Shown in pieces: positions 52,914 to 62,721 of a stretch of DNA of 64,000 nucleotides. Each line of letters starts with the position of its first letter. Positions within the stretch are counted from its first letter, which is position 1. This DNA comes from Acetobacter thailandicus (GTDB lineage Bacteria > Pseudomonadota > Alphaproteobacteria > Acetobacterales > Acetobacteraceae), in the NCBI RefSeq assembly GCF_011516655.1, contig NZ_WOSV01000007.1:62001-126000 (forward strand), given 5' to 3'. The notes under the pieces were generated by a model, which worked only from the letters and a program-made list of their open reading frames with translations, was not told the DNA's origin and ran no database searches. A program made the position numbers and the translations under genes.

Positions 52914-54281
52914 TCAGGAAAAAATTTCACGCATAATGGTTCTGAAGTGCTGTGTAAGGCGCTCCTGCTGAGGGTGATGCCCATCACGCACCCGCCAATC
53001 ACCAGCTGACATCACATGCCTGACAGGCAATGCCGGAAGAGTGAATAACGCAGCATCTAAAACAGCATCACCTTCAAGATCAGGATGAATAAACTGCGTC
53101 TCATCAGGCACACATAAATCAGCACGAGCACCTGGCGTTAGCCCCCACTGTGCAAGACCACAGGCCTGAGCCCCGCCTGCCAGAGCCTGGCGATATAGCC
53201 ACCCGCCGGTTGAACCCAGCTGACCCTGGGGCAGAGCAAGGCAGCGACTTTGTGCAGATAAACGCATGCCATATTCAAGCAGCCTCAGCTCTTCAGCCGG
53301 GCTGATCAGAATATTACTGTCTGACCCGATACCAAAGCGGCCGTTCTTTGCAACATATTCAACAAACGGAAAAAAGCCGTCTCCGAGGTTGGCCTCTGTC
53401 ACCGGGCACAAACCTGCCACAGCCTGACTTTTTGCAATCCTGGTGACCTCAGGCGACGTAAGATGAGTCGCATGTACAAGACACCAGCGGGCATCAACAG
53501 GCACATGCTCGAACAGCCAGGCGACGGGCCTCTGCCCTGTCGCGGCAAGACACTGTTCTACCTCCCCGATTTGCTCCGCAATATGAATATGTACGGGTGA
53601 TGACTGAGCAACAGCCGAAACAAGCGCATTAATATCTTCTGTCCCGACCGCACGCAGAGAATGCAGACCCAGCCCGACAGAAACAAGGGAACTCCCCTGC
53701 CATTGCTTTCGGAGATTACTGATAATTTCAGCTATAAAACCCGGTGTTGAGGCAAAACGTTGCTGCTCATCCTGCAAAGGTCTCTGTCCAAACCCTGCAT
53801 ACATATAGAGCGTCGGCAAAACTGTAACACCCAACCCTGCGGTTTGTGCACCTGCGGCAATTCTCATCGCCATTTCGGCAGGCTGATTGTAAGCACAGCC
53901 ATTTTTATCACGATGCAGATAATGAAACTCAGCAACCTGCGTATAGCCTGCGCGTAACATTTCCATATACAAAAAAGCGGCAATCCCCTCCATCTGATCG
54001 GGAGAGATATGACCGGCAAGCTGATACATCAGCGTGCGCCATGTCCAGAAAGTGTCAGATGGCGTTTGCCGGCGCTCAGCAAACCCGGCCATGCCACGCT
54101 GAAAAGCGTGAGAATGCAGGCTGATCTGGGGTGGCAGAGCAATCTCATACTGCTCCATCCCTCTGGAGGGCTGACTGTCGGCTGTGACAGAAGAAAATCT
54201 GCCATCCGGCCCGATAACTAAGGAGACATTTTTTCTCCACCCCTCAGGGAGAAGAGCCTGCTTCACAAAAATTCCGGTCAT
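52914..54281 (-). CDS. hutF: Formimidoylglutamate deiminase HutF
   Basis: 455 residues, amidohydrolase superfamily. Metal/active site: HSHAFQRGMAGFAERRQTPS, EFHYLHRDKNG, GLHSLRAVG, HIHIAEQIGEVEQCLAATG, WCLVHATHLT, and RFGIGSDSNILISPAEELRL. Turns formiminoglutamate into formylglutamate plus ammonia, which defines the five-step Pseudomonas-type pathway (no formimidoylglutamase needed). Divergent from hutI. Confidence 0.94.
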   Translation of the reverse strand: MTGIFVKQALLPEGWRKNVSLVIGPDGRFSSVTADSQPSRGMEQYEIALPPQISLHSHAFQRGMAGFAERRQTPSDTFWTWRTLMYQLAGHISPDQMEGIAAFLYMEMLRAGYTQVAEFHYLHRDKNGCAYNQPAEMAMRIAAGAQTAGLGVTVLPTLYMYAGFGQRPLQDEQQRFASTPGFIAEIISNLRKQWQGSSLVSVGLGLHSLRAVGTEDINALVSAVAQSSPVHIHIAEQIGEVEQCLAATGQRPVAWLFEHVPVDARWCLVHATHLTSPEVTRIAKSQAVAGLCPVTEANLGDGFFPFVEYVAKNGRFGIGSDSNILISPAEELRLLEYGMRLSAQSRCLALPQGQLGSTGGWLYRQALAGGAQACGLAQWGLTPGARADLCVPDETQFIHPDLEGDAVLDAALFTLPALPVRHVMSAGDWRVRDGHHPQQERLTQHFRTIMREIFS

Positions 54282-54431
54282 GCAGTCATACCCATTTTAC
54301 TCAGCTTCCACCCGCATCATTAAAGCTGCTCCAGGCGGAATCTGACCGTTGTCGTTTTGAAACCATAACGGATTTGACTTATTTGTATATACCTTTGTAT
54401 GGTATCTCACAGACTAAGAAAGCAGGATGCC
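54282..54431. promoter_or_regulatory. Divergent hutF / hutI promoter with HutC-like site
   Basis: 150 bases. TTTGTATATAC at 54382-54392 followed by TTTGTATGG at 54394-54402 forms a HutC-type site with a second half; shared with the hutU promoter. AGGATG precedes the hutI start at 54432. Confidence 0.6.
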
Positions 54432-55664
54432 ATGTGGGATACACTCTGGAAGAACGTTCACTTAGCCACGATGGCACCATCGCGCATCAGCTCACCTGAC
54501 CCTTATGGATGCATTAAAAATGCCGCCATTGCAGCGAAAAATGGTAAAATTACGTGGATTGGCGCTGAAGCTAATCTTCCTGACGCCCCCGAAAAACTTG
54601 CACGATCTGTTATCTCTATGCAGCAGAAATGGGCTACCCCGGGGCTGATAGATGCCCATACCCATCTTGTCTATGCAGGTGATCGAAGTAACGAATTCAG
54701 CCAGCGCCTTAATGGAGTCAGCTATCAGCAGATTGCACACGAAGGCGGCGGTATTAACGCTACTGTAGCAGCCACACGTGCAATGTCTGAAGAGCAGCTG
54801 CTTGAACTGGCTATAACCCGTGCCAAGCGTATGATTGCAGGCGGCACCACGACTATCGAGGTAAAATCAGGCTATGGTCTGACCCTGGAAGATGAACTCA
54901 AGCTGCTGCGTGTAGGCCGTGCCCTTGAACAGCACCTTCCCATACGTGTGCATACAACCTTCCTGGGTGCACATGCTCTGCCACCTGAATATGCCGGCCG
55001 TCAGACTGACTATGTCAACACCATCATCAATGATATGTTACCTCGCATAGCAGAAGGAAAACTCGCTGACAGTGTCGATGTCTTTTGTGAAACAATAGCG
55101 TTCTCACGATCCGAAACCGAACAAATCTTTCAGGCCGCAGCACAGCTTGGCCTGCCGGTTCGCATTCATGCTGACCAGATGTCAGACAGCGACAGCTGTG
55201 CTCTCGCAGCCCGCTTTAAGGCCCTGTCAGCTGATCATGTCGAATATGCTAACGAAAATGGTGTTCAAGCTATGGCGACAGCAGGCACTGTCGCTATGCT
55301 CCTGCCCGGAGCCTTTTACTTCATTCGCGAAACGAGACTGCCGCCGGTAGATCTTTTCAGAAAGCACAAAGTGCCCATGGGGCTTGCCACAGACTGCAAC
55401 CCTGGAACCTCCCCGTTGCTCGACCTGACAACCACCATGAATATGGCCTGCACCCTGATGCGCCTGACACCGGCTGAAGCCCTGCATGGCGTTACAACAA
55501 TTGCCGCCAGGGCTCTTAACTTACAAAACATCACGGGTGTTTTGCAGGAAAATTATGCTGCCGATATAGCTTTCTGGCCCATATCAGGCCCACATGAGCT
55601 CTCTTACTGGATTGGTGGCGTCAGGCCCTCGGCACGGGTCTTTGGTGGCAAAACAGACAACTAA
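54432..55664 (+). CDS. hutI: Imidazolonepropionase HutI
   Basis: 410 residues from the ATG at 54432 (AAGCAGGATGCC upstream). Amidohydrolase with metal ligands in [20 protein letters not shown] and [17 protein letters not shown], plus [19 protein letters not shown] and the loop [20 protein letters not shown]. Hydrolyses 4-imidazolone-5-propionate to formiminoglutamate. First gene of a plus-strand pair with hutC. Confidence 0.95.
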   Translation: MWDTLWKNVHLATMAPSRISSPDPYGCIKNAAIAAKNGKITWIGAEANLPDAPEKLARSVISMQQKWATPGLIDAHTHLVYAGDRSNEFSQRLNGVSYQQIAHEGGGINATVAATRAMSEEQLLELAITRAKRMIAGGTTTIEVKSGYGLTLEDELKLLRVGRALEQHLPIRVHTTFLGAHALPPEYAGRQTDYVNTIINDMLPRIAEGKLADSVDVFCETIAFSRSETEQIFQAAAQLGLPVRIHADQMSDSDSCALAARFKALSADHVEYANENGVQAMATAGTVAMLLPGAFYFIRETRLPPVDLFRKHKVPMGLATDCNPGTSPLLDLTTTMNMACTLMRLTPAEALHGVTTIAARALNLQNITGVLQENYAADIAFWPISGPHELSYWIGGVRPSARVFGGKTDN

Positions 55665-55740
55665 AAAACATAATCTCTATACAGGTGATACAAACGTCCA
55701 TATTTTACCAAAACACCCCGCGCTACCAAAGGATCAGTTC

Positions 55741-56487
55741 ATGACACCATCTTCTCCTGCTCCCCGCCCGCAGCTTCGCTATGAGCAGGTAAAGAAATAT
55801 ATTACTGATCACATCACCCGTGGAGAATGGGATGTCGGGGAAAGGCTCCCTTCAGAGAGCGAGCTGGTCGAGACTCTTGGAGTTTCACGTATGACCGTGC
55901 ACAGAGCTTTGCGGGAGCTTATGACAGAGGGGCTTGTAACCCGTGCGCAGGGCGTTGGTACTTTTGTTGCAGAACTGATGCCCCGTGCCCCGCTGCTTGA
56001 ACTACGCGATATTGCAGATGACATTATCTCGGCGGGTCACACTCACACACAAAGGCTGGTAACCCTTGAAGCTGTCAGAGCCGATGTGGATCTGGCCATG
56101 GCCTTTGATCAGCGCCCGGGTGCCAAGCTGTTCCATTCTGTTATTGTGCATATGGAAGATAACATCCCCCTGCAGGTTGAAGAGCGCTATGTTTCACCAC
56201 ATTTTGCACCGGACTACCTGGAGCAGGATTTCACTTCTTTGCATCCGCACCGTTTGCTGACACACATAGCTCGCCCTGATGAAATGGAACACGTTATTTT
56301 TGCCGTGACACCAGAGGAAAAAATACAGCAGCTTCTGGAGCTGGATGAGCCTGCAACGGCGTGCCTTCAGCTCGTGCGCCGCACATGGGTACAGGGCAAA
56401 ACGGTAATGAAGGGAATTTTCACTTACCCCGGCAATCGTTACAGCCTTGGCGGACGTTACCAGGTGGATAGTCTCAAAAATCACTGA
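55741..56487 (+). CDS. hutC: HutC, GntR-family repressor of histidine utilisation
   Basis: 248 residues from the ATG at 55741 with AAAGGATC upstream; longer in-frame starts overlap hutI. N-terminal winged helix of the HutC/GntR type (RYEQVKKYITDHITRGEWDV, LPSESELVETLGVSRMTVHR, LRELMTEGLVTRAQGVGTFV) and a UTRA ligand domain (FHSVIVHMEDNIPLQVEERY; VTPEEKIQQLLELDEPATAC, then LQLVRRTWVQGKTVMKGIFT). Binds urocanate in characterised homologues. Followed by a hairpin terminator. Confidence 0.93.
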   Translation: MTPSSPAPRPQLRYEQVKKYITDHITRGEWDVGERLPSESELVETLGVSRMTVHRALRELMTEGLVTRAQGVGTFVAELMPRAPLLELRDIADDIISAGHTHTQRLVTLEAVRADVDLAMAFDQRPGAKLFHSVIVHMEDNIPLQVEERYVSPHFAPDYLEQDFTSLHPHRLLTHIARPDEMEHVIFAVTPEEKIQQLLELDEPATACLQLVRRTWVQGKTVMKGIFTYPGNRYSLGGRYQVDSLKNH

Positions 56488-56785
56488 ATAATACTTACGA
56501 TATCTGATTATATATCAGGCAGTTAAGCTTAATAAGGCTTAACTGCTTATTTGCGCTCTGACGACAGTAAAAGCCTGAACCATTAGCCTCGTCACAAATC
56601 TGAAAATAAGCCTGCCTCGTTAATAAGATAACACCAAAAAAAATAAAATATTACTATGCATAGCTGCCTGCTCCTCTCTACCTCAGCACTACATAAATTT
56701 GCACATTGATAAAATAACTACCACTATTTAAAATAACCATTAAGTAATTTAGTATTTTCTCATATTGCGTGACAGGTCTGATAAA
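56488..56785. other. Spacer after hutC: terminator and AT-rich promoter region
   Basis: 298 bases. Begins with the hairpin at 56519-56546, then AT-rich sequence (56630-56760) that presumably holds the promoter of the lactonase gene. A frame with TTG at 56765 is in phase with that gene, but ATG 56786 is the better start. Confidence 0.6.
56519..56546 (+). terminator. Rho-independent terminator after hutC
   Basis: Perfect 10-bp stem GCAGTTAAGC / GCTTAACTGC with an 8-base loop followed by TTATTTG, 32 bases after the hutC stop. Confidence 0.85.
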
Positions 56786-58015
56786 ATGCCTCATTTGAAT
56801 GACAAGCAACATTTACCGGCATGCACAACTCGTCGTAAAATTCTGGCTGCCGGCATCGCAGGTCTTGCCGGCACTACACTGATAAAACAGCACGACGCCT
56901 TAGCTGCGAACAGTGAAAGTGTATCTCCGCCAAGTATCATAAGCACCCCAGCCAGAGTCTGGGGGCCTCAGGCACCCGTGCCTTTCACACCTGACCCCGA
57001 TATTATATCCTACGATCCGTCTTTCAATAAGGTCATTTCCTGGAACGCACCGTTAGAACAGGCCTGGCGAGGGAATGTCTCGTGGCTTGAAGGGCCAGCA
57101 TGGTCAGTTGAAGGGCGCTTTCTGCTCGTAAGTGACGTAACAGGAAGCAGTCAGTATCGCTACGCTGAAGATACGCATGCGATGTCCGTATTCCGTAAGG
57201 AAAGCTATCATTCAAATGGAAACACCTTTGACAATGAAGGGCGGCTGCTAACATGTGAGCATGGCCTGCGTCGGGTTATTCGCTGGGAACATAACGGAAC
57301 CTGCACTGTTCTGGCCGATAAATATCAAGGCAAACGCCTGAACTCTCCCAATGATATTGTCGTTGATAAGGATGGAGGAATCTGGTTCACAGATCCGGAT
57401 TACGGAGACCGTTTGTGGGAGGGGCACCCAAACGAACCGGGTATCAACGCACCGACACCAGACAACCTGACCTGGAACCTGGGAACGGAGCTAAGCACTG
57501 AACTGGGCGGCGCTTATGGACAGCAGGCTCATGTTTTTTATATTGACCCGGAAACACGTGAACTCACAGCCGTTCTTACAGAAAATCAGCTCGCCGGCCC
57601 TAATGGACTCTGTTTTTCGCCTGATTATAAAACTCTTTATATCGCCTCCAGTGCAGATAAAGCCGCACACCCAGGCGGAGGTGGATTTCGTAATATTTAT
57701 GCCTTTGATGTCACGGGTAATAAACTAACTAATCAACGCATTTTCGCATCCATGACTCTTAACGGCGAAAAATTAATGCCTGACGGTATTAAAGCCGATG
57801 TTGTGGGCAATATATGGGTTGGCGCCAGTGGCTCCCTGGGTCTGTGTGGCGTAATTATTTATAATCCCGCGGGTAAAATGATCGGCCGGCTCCGTATGCC
57901 ACGCACCATTTCAAACCTGACATTTGGCGGACCTGAACGTAATCGCCTCTTCATGACAGCTCGGGATTCCATTTTTACTCTTGATGTCGCGACACAGGGT
58001 GCCGGGTTATCCTAA
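56786..58015 (+). CDS. Tat-exported SMP-30/gluconolactonase-type hydrolase
   Basis: 409 residues from the ATG at 56786 (ACAGGTCTG upstream). Twin-arginine signal ACTTRRKILAAGIAGLAGTT with a following hydrophobic run and cleavage near DALA-ANSE. Six-bladed propeller of the SMP-30/gluconolactonase/lactonase family: WLEGPAWSVEGRFLLVSDVT, NTFDNEGRLLTCEHGLRRVI, LNSPNDIVVDKDGGIWFTDP, LAGPNGLCFSPDYKTLYIAS, LMPDGIKADVVGNIWVGASG. The conserved acidic and Asn residues of the metal site are present. Acts on a sugar or uronic lactone in the periplasm, typical of oxidative sugar metabolism. Confidence 0.88.
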   Translation: MPHLNDKQHLPACTTRRKILAAGIAGLAGTTLIKQHDALAANSESVSPPSIISTPARVWGPQAPVPFTPDPDIISYDPSFNKVISWNAPLEQAWRGNVSWLEGPAWSVEGRFLLVSDVTGSSQYRYAEDTHAMSVFRKESYHSNGNTFDNEGRLLTCEHGLRRVIRWEHNGTCTVLADKYQGKRLNSPNDIVVDKDGGIWFTDPDYGDRLWEGHPNEPGINAPTPDNLTWNLGTELSTELGGAYGQQAHVFYIDPETRELTAVLTENQLAGPNGLCFSPDYKTLYIASSADKAAHPGGGGFRNIYAFDVTGNKLTNQRIFASMTLNGEKLMPDGIKADVVGNIWVGASGSLGLCGVIIYNPAGKMIGRLRMPRTISNLTFGGPERNRLFMTARDSIFTLDVATQGAGLS

Positions 58016-58457
58016 AAGCCACATATTATGGGCCGGGCGGCTGGTTTTACTGTTTCTCATGAACAGATGAAATTTATTTTCACAATATACAGCGCCCGAC
58101 CTCAGTAAGTCTCCCTTCCATCAAGACACCACCCCCAAAAAATAAAATATTGCCAAATAAAATATATCATTTTATTATTACACCCATTAATTTTAGAAAA
58201 AAATAAAAATATTTAACATCATATTGATTTATATAATATTTTTATAATGAATTTATTTTTTAATAATACTTTATTAATGACATCTCCACCAAAAGTGGCA
58301 CTGAGTGTCATTTTTCACGATGATGTGACACTCCACCGTATTGCAGACTCTATCCTGTCTATATATCAAAGAATATAGTAATCAGGATAAGCAGAGTCCT
58401 GATTAAAAATCAGTCAGCATTTTATGCAGGCAATGAACAGGACAAATGGAGTATCCC
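58016..58457. other. AT-rich upstream region of aldehyde dehydrogenase
   Basis: About 440 bases. The middle (58130-58270) is almost all A/T. Two inverted repeats lie nearer the gene: GAGTGTCA / TGACACTC (58303-58310 and 58326-58333) and AATCAGGA / TCCTGATT (58380-58387 and 58397-58404). No canonical -24/-12 element is visible. Confidence 0.6.
58303..58333. promoter_or_regulatory. Inverted repeat upstream of aldehyde dehydrogenase
   Basis: GAGTGTCA and its exact complement TGACACTC separated by 15 bases, centred about 140 bases before the ATG at 58458. A dyad of this form suits a dimeric activator or repressor; AcoR-type activators of acetaldehyde dehydrogenase genes bind TGTC...GACA dyads, but no sigma-54 promoter is found here. 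Confidence 0.4.
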
Positions 58458-59963
58458 ATGTCAGTCATTCAGGCCCCTCCTTTTAAATCACGCTATGAAA
58501 ATTATATTAACGGTGAATGGAAAGCCCCGGTAAAAGGGCAGTATATGAAAAATATCTCGCCTGTTGATGCGCGCATATTATGCGAAGTGCCACAGTCTAC
58601 AGCCGAAGATATAGAACTTGCACTCGATGCCGCCCATAACGCATTTAAAAGCTGGGGACGGACCTCCATCGGCGAGCGCTCTAACATTCTTCTCAAAGCA
58701 GCCGATCGCATGGAGGCCAACCTCGACCTTCTCGCACGCGCTGAAACGTGGGATAATGGTAAGCCTATCCGTGAAACACTGGGCTCTGACATCCCCCTGG
58801 CAATCGATCATTTTCGCTATTTTGCCGGCTGTATCCGCGCTCAGGAAGGCGGTATTACTGATATCGATCAGGATACAGTGGCCTATCACTTTCATGAACC
58901 TCTTGGTGTTGTAGGGCAGATTATTCCGTGGAATTTCCCCCTGCTGATGGGTGCATGGAAACTGGCCCCGGCTCTGGCTGCAGGCAACTGCGTGGTGATG
59001 AAGCCCGCTGAAACAACACCAGCCAGCATGCTGGTACTGATGGAAATCATTGGTGATCTCTTTCCTGCCGGCACAATCAATATCGTGAACGGTCTGGGGC
59101 GAGATGCAGGGTCAGCACTTTCCAACAGCAGCCGCATTGCGAAAATTGCCTTCACAGGCTCTACACCAACAGGCAAAATGATCGCGCATGCTGCTGCAGA
59201 AAACCTGATTCCGGCAACACTGGAGCTGGGCGGTAAATCTCCCAACATATTCTTTGCAGACATCATGGATCATGATGATGACTATCTCGACAAAGCCCTG
59301 GAAGGCTTTACCCTGTTTGCACTTAATCAGGGGCAAATCTGTTCATGCCCAAGCCGTGCTCTGGTTCATGAGTCTATCTATGATAAGTTTATTGAACGTG
59401 TGCTTCCACGGGTAAAAGCTATCAGACAGGGGAACCCTCTTGACCCTGAAACCATGATGGGTGCGCAAAACTCACTCATGCAGCAGAACAAAATTCTTGA
59501 ATATATCAACATTGGACGCGATGAAGATAAAGCCGAAATACTGACCGGCGGTGCAAAGCCAGAACTTGGCAATGACCTCAGCAATGGCTTTTATGTTCAG
59601 CCGACAATCTTCCGCGGTGATAATACGATGCGTATTTTCCGCGAAGAGATTTTTGGTCCTGTTCTGACCGTCACTACATTTAAGGACGAAGCCGAGGCAC
59701 TGGCAATTGCCAATGACACCGAGTTTGGCCTTGGGTCAGGCGTGTGGTCTCGTAATGGCAATATCTGCCACCGGGTCGCAAAAGGCCTGCAGGCAGGGCG
59801 GGTATGGGTAAACTGCTATCATATCTACCCTGCTGGCGCGGCATTTGGCGGGTATAAAAAATCTGGCATTGGTCGTGAAACACATAAAATGGTTCTCGAA
59901 CATTACCAGCAAACTAAAAATATACTCACCAGCTACTCTGAAAAGAAACTTGGTCTCTTTTGA
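58458..59963 (+). CDS. NAD-dependent aldehyde dehydrogenase (AldB/ExaC-like)
   Basis: 501 residues from the ATG at 58458 (AAATGGAG upstream; an in-frame ATG at 58446 is less favoured). ALDH superfamily: [34 protein letters not shown] (NAD site), [20 protein letters not shown], catalytic Glu in LELGGKSPN and catalytic Cys in [15 protein letters not shown], then [12 protein letters not shown] and [14 protein letters not shown] near the end. The sequence is close to acetaldehyde dehydrogenase II, cytoplasmic. Well suited to ethanol/acetaldehyde metabolism in an acetic acid bacterium; other aliphatic aldehydes possible. Single gene ending at a strong hairpin. Confidence 0.92.
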   Translation: MSVIQAPPFKSRYENYINGEWKAPVKGQYMKNISPVDARILCEVPQSTAEDIELALDAAHNAFKSWGRTSIGERSNILLKAADRMEANLDLLARAETWDNGKPIRETLGSDIPLAIDHFRYFAGCIRAQEGGITDIDQDTVAYHFHEPLGVVGQIIPWNFPLLMGAWKLAPALAAGNCVVMKPAETTPASMLVLMEIIGDLFPAGTINIVNGLGRDAGSALSNSSRIAKIAFTGSTPTGKMIAHAAAENLIPATLELGGKSPNIFFADIMDHDDDYLDKALEGFTLFALNQGQICSCPSRALVHESIYDKFIERVLPRVKAIRQGNPLDPETMMGAQNSLMQQNKILEYINIGRDEDKAEILTGGAKPELGNDLSNGFYVQPTIFRGDNTMRIFREEIFGPVLTVTTFKDEAEALAIANDTEFGLGSGVWSRNGNICHRVAKGLQAGRVWVNCYHIYPAGAAFGGYKKSGIGRETHKMVLEHYQQTKNILTSYSEKKLGLF

Positions 59964-59970
59964 GTCAAAA

Positions 59971-60000
59971 AAAGGGGAGCATAGTTGCATGCTCCCCTTT
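59971..60000 (+). terminator. Hairpin terminator after aldehyde dehydrogenase
   Basis: Perfect 12-bp stem AAAGGGGAGCAT / ATGCTCCCCTTT with a 6-base loop, 8 bases after the stop; also preceded by an A-run, so it may work in both directions. Confidence 0.88.
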
Positions 60001-60046
60001 AACCGTTATTTTACAATGATCTAAAGAACAACGACGGGTAGAGACT

Positions 60047-61330
60047 ATGAGCCGGAAATTTGAAATCCTGATCGTTGGCGGCGGTGTTGCAGGTCTTGCA
60101 CTTGCAACACGCCTTGGCAACACAATGGGCAGGCAGGGCAAAGCACGTATCACCCTGATCGACAAAAGTTTTTCTCATGTCTGGAAACCAATGCTGCACT
60201 GCTTTGCAGCCGGCACTGCCCAGAATGAAAATGACCGCATCAGTTTTATGGCACAGGCCAGACGTCATCATTTTGAATTCTGGCCCGGTGAGGTAATCAG
60301 CCTGGACCGTGAAAAAAAGGAAACAGTCCTTGGCCCGCTTTATGGTGCAGACGGAAGCCTGGTACTGGAAGGGCGAACGGTTAAATATGATGCACTGATC
60401 TTATCAATTGGCAGCTGTGCAAATGATTTTGGCACACCCGGGGTCTCTGAGCATTGCCTCTTTATTGACAACCTTGTTGAGGCCAATGGTTTCAACGAAA
60501 AGTTCCGCATGGAACTTCTTCGTTCCTATGCTGGCGATGGTGCCCTTGATATTGCTATTGTAGGGGGCGGCGCGACTGGCACTCAGCTCGCGGCAGAGCT
60601 GCACAAAGCACTTGAGCTGGCTGGCCTTCATAGTTTTTCACAAACGCCACCCGTACTAAATATTACGCTGCTTGAAGCTGGCCCGCGTATTCTGCCTGCT
60701 TTCCCCGAAGAAGTCTCACAGGCTGCCAGGCAGGAACTTGAGCGCATTGGCGTCAGAGTGCTTACATCTGCTATGGTTTCAGGAGCAGACAGTCATGGCT
60801 TCACCCTCAAAGACGGCAGCCACATACCAGCCACCCTGCGCGTATGGGCCGCAGGCGTCAAAGCACCTGAAGTTACCAAAGGTTTTGGCGACCTCTCCCT
60901 GAGTCGTTCAGGGCAAATTCTGGTAAAACCAACCCTTCAGTCTGTTGATGACCCTGCCATATTTGCTATGGGCGATTGCAGCTATATTGCCGACGACCCT
61001 TTGCCGCCAACAGCTCAGGTAGCAAGGCAACAGGCCCATCACCTCGCACGGCAGTTACCGGCGTGGCTATACGATAAACGTGAAATATCGCCTTGTGTTT
61101 TCAACAACAAGGGAGCGATTGTCGCATTAGGGAATTATAATGGATGGGGAACTCTGCCTGGAGGCACAGTCTTTGGAGGCGGAGTATTTAAAGGGCTGTC
61201 AGCTCGTCTGGGGCACCTGGCTTTGTATCGCCAGCACCAGGTTGAACTTTATGGTGTATCACGCGGCCTGATATCCTGCTTTTCTGACTGGGTAAGCTCT
61301 CTGGTTAATCCTTCGATCCGACTTCACTGA
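60047..61330 (+). CDS. ndh: Type II NADH dehydrogenase
   Basis: 427 residues, pyridine-nucleotide disulphide oxidoreductase fold. First FAD Rossmann motif ILIVGGGVAGLALATRLGNT, second NADH Rossmann motif IAIVGGGATGTQLAAELHKA, FAD contacts LWAAGVKA-type (RVWAAGVKAPEVTKGFG) and FAMGDCSYIADDPLPPTAQV. The QARRHHFEFW and KYDALILSIGSCANDFGTPG segments and the C-terminal amphipathic region (KGLSARLGHLALYRQHQVEL) that anchors it to the inner membrane are typical. It re-oxidises NADH to the quinone pool without proton pumping, a common main respiratory entry in acetic acid bacteria. 83 bases downstream of the aldehyde dehydrogenase, after its terminator. Confidence 0.92.
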   Translation: MSRKFEILIVGGGVAGLALATRLGNTMGRQGKARITLIDKSFSHVWKPMLHCFAAGTAQNENDRISFMAQARRHHFEFWPGEVISLDREKKETVLGPLYGADGSLVLEGRTVKYDALILSIGSCANDFGTPGVSEHCLFIDNLVEANGFNEKFRMELLRSYAGDGALDIAIVGGGATGTQLAAELHKALELAGLHSFSQTPPVLNITLLEAGPRILPAFPEEVSQAARQELERIGVRVLTSAMVSGADSHGFTLKDGSHIPATLRVWAAGVKAPEVTKGFGDLSLSRSGQILVKPTLQSVDDPAIFAMGDCSYIADDPLPPTAQVARQQAHHLARQLPAWLYDKREISPCVFNNKGAIVALGNYNGWGTLPGGTVFGGGVFKGLSARLGHLALYRQHQVELYGVSRGLISCFSDWVSSLVNPSIRLH

Positions 61331-61344
61331 CCGAGCAATAAAAA

Positions 61345-61373
61345 TGCCTGCTCAAATCTCTCTGAAGCAGGCA
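61345..61373 (-). terminator. Hairpin overlapping the end of the TetR gene
   Basis: TGCCTGCT / AGCAGGCA 8-bp stem with a 13-base loop, followed on the minus strand by TTTTTATTG. The upstream arm includes the last codons of the regulator gene, so terminator and coding sequence overlap. Confidence 0.7.
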
Positions 61374-62026
61374 ATCTGCAGCATAATAACACGCTGAATC
61401 AGAACGACCAGGTCAGTACGCCCCTTTACACTAATCCACTCATCTACAGCGGTTCTGAAAGCGGCAATTCCTGACCGGGCGGCAACTCTGGCTGCCAGAG
61501 CCCTGTCACCGCTTTCAGACATGCGTTGTTCCAGCGCTGCAGCCAGACTATCCTCCCAGCAGGCATATTTATTTAAGCTCACCGAGCGTAATTCCGGCGT
61601 ACGTTCAATCAGACGCACAAAAGCAAGCGCTTCTTCTTTCGTTTTTGCCATGTAAGGCACAACAGCCTCGAGCGCAACCTGAATGACCGCCTGAGGCAGC
61701 ATATCTGCCGGACAGGCATTTACTCTCCTGGTCAGAACATCTGTCATCTGCTGCGTCCAGGCCGTAACGAGATCTGCCTTAGCAGGAAAGTGACGAAACA
61801 AAGTCCGGCGTGAAATACCCGCCGCTGCCGCAATTTCATCTGTGGTTGTTTTATTAAACCCTTTTTCAGACAAAAGCCTCATGGCGGCATCGATCAGAGC
61901 ATCCTGGGTTTGCCGCCTGCGTTCTTCTCGCCGCGAGAAATTGCGCGCCACATCAGATGCTACAACCCAATCAGACAAAACATAACCTTCAAAAAATTCA
62001 TTCTCATACTCAATCTGATTGATCAC
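61352..62026 (-). CDS. TetR-family transcriptional regulator
   Basis: 224 residues. HTH domain at about residues 40-90 (ALIDAAMRLLSEKGFNKTTT, DEIAAAAGISRRTLFRHFPA, KADLVTAWTQQM) and a helical ligand domain. The first ~35 residues (MINQIEYENEFFEGYVLSDW) are longer than usual for TetR; a shorter start is possible but no internal Met with a good site was found. Converges on ndh. Target unknown. Confidence 0.88.
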   Translation of the reverse strand: MINQIEYENEFFEGYVLSDWVVASDVARNFSRREERRRQTQDALIDAAMRLLSEKGFNKTTTDEIAAAAGISRRTLFRHFPAKADLVTAWTQQMTDVLTRRVNACPADMLPQAVIQVALEAVVPYMAKTKEEALAFVRLIERTPELRSVSLNKYACWEDSLAAALEQRMSESGDRALAARVAARSGIAAFRTAVDEWISVKGRTDLVVLIQRVIMLQIACFREI

Positions 62027-62721
62027 ATTAAAAACGGATCAAAAAAACCGAACGCAGTGCCGATGGTATGCCACTATTCTCAAAGTGTTACCACTCCTCA
62101 TATGCCTCACTGAATGTTTTAGAACATATCGGTTTCCAAACCGAATCTTCCTTAATATCTCCATTTGAGCCACATCAGTCGTTCGATACACAGAACCCGC
62201 TCTGGCTCACCACCATACCCCCCGGGGAATACCTTAAAAGAAATTAAGTTTAAAAAATAATAACAATAATACCCCTGAGTTTTAATTAAACAAAAAAAAC
62301 AATAAACTTCACGTAATAAAAAATAAAATATGAAATATAAATAACTTTTTTATTTAATTTTATTTTTGACATATATCAAAAAAAATATCTTTTAATGTAA
62401 TTAATCATAATTAAATATTAATTGTTTATTTTTTTATTTTTTACATTTTATGATTTATTTATCATTAATAAATTTTTAATTATTAATATATAATTTATTT
62501 GATGGTATGTGCAGATATACCTTATTTATCACGCAGGATTGTTTTTTCTTAACGAAACAGCATGAAAGATCACAGTTATTTATAAACAAACTCGCATATG
62601 AGTTGCATTATAAATCACAGTCTGATCATCCCCAGCTGCCTTCAGCATAATGTTTGCTCTGAGAACTCGTTGAAATAATTCAATTGATTACGTTTTAAAT
62701 ATTTATGAAGGTAAACAGAGA
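62027..62721. other. Long AT-rich spacer before the second adhesin
   Basis: 695 bases without a supported gene. The first part (62027-62240) has ordinary composition; 62240-62510 is extremely A/T-rich with many homopolymer runs. TTGACA at 62366-62371 is followed by TTTAAT at 62391-62396, but the 19-base spacing is long. Ribosome-binding GAAGG lies at 62708-62712 before the adhesin. Confidence 0.55.

Noticed and set aside
58303-58457. Sigma-54 (-24/-12) promoter before aldehyde dehydrogenase
   Set aside because: No TGGC-N9-TGC spacing was found, although related genes in other bacteria use sigma-54.
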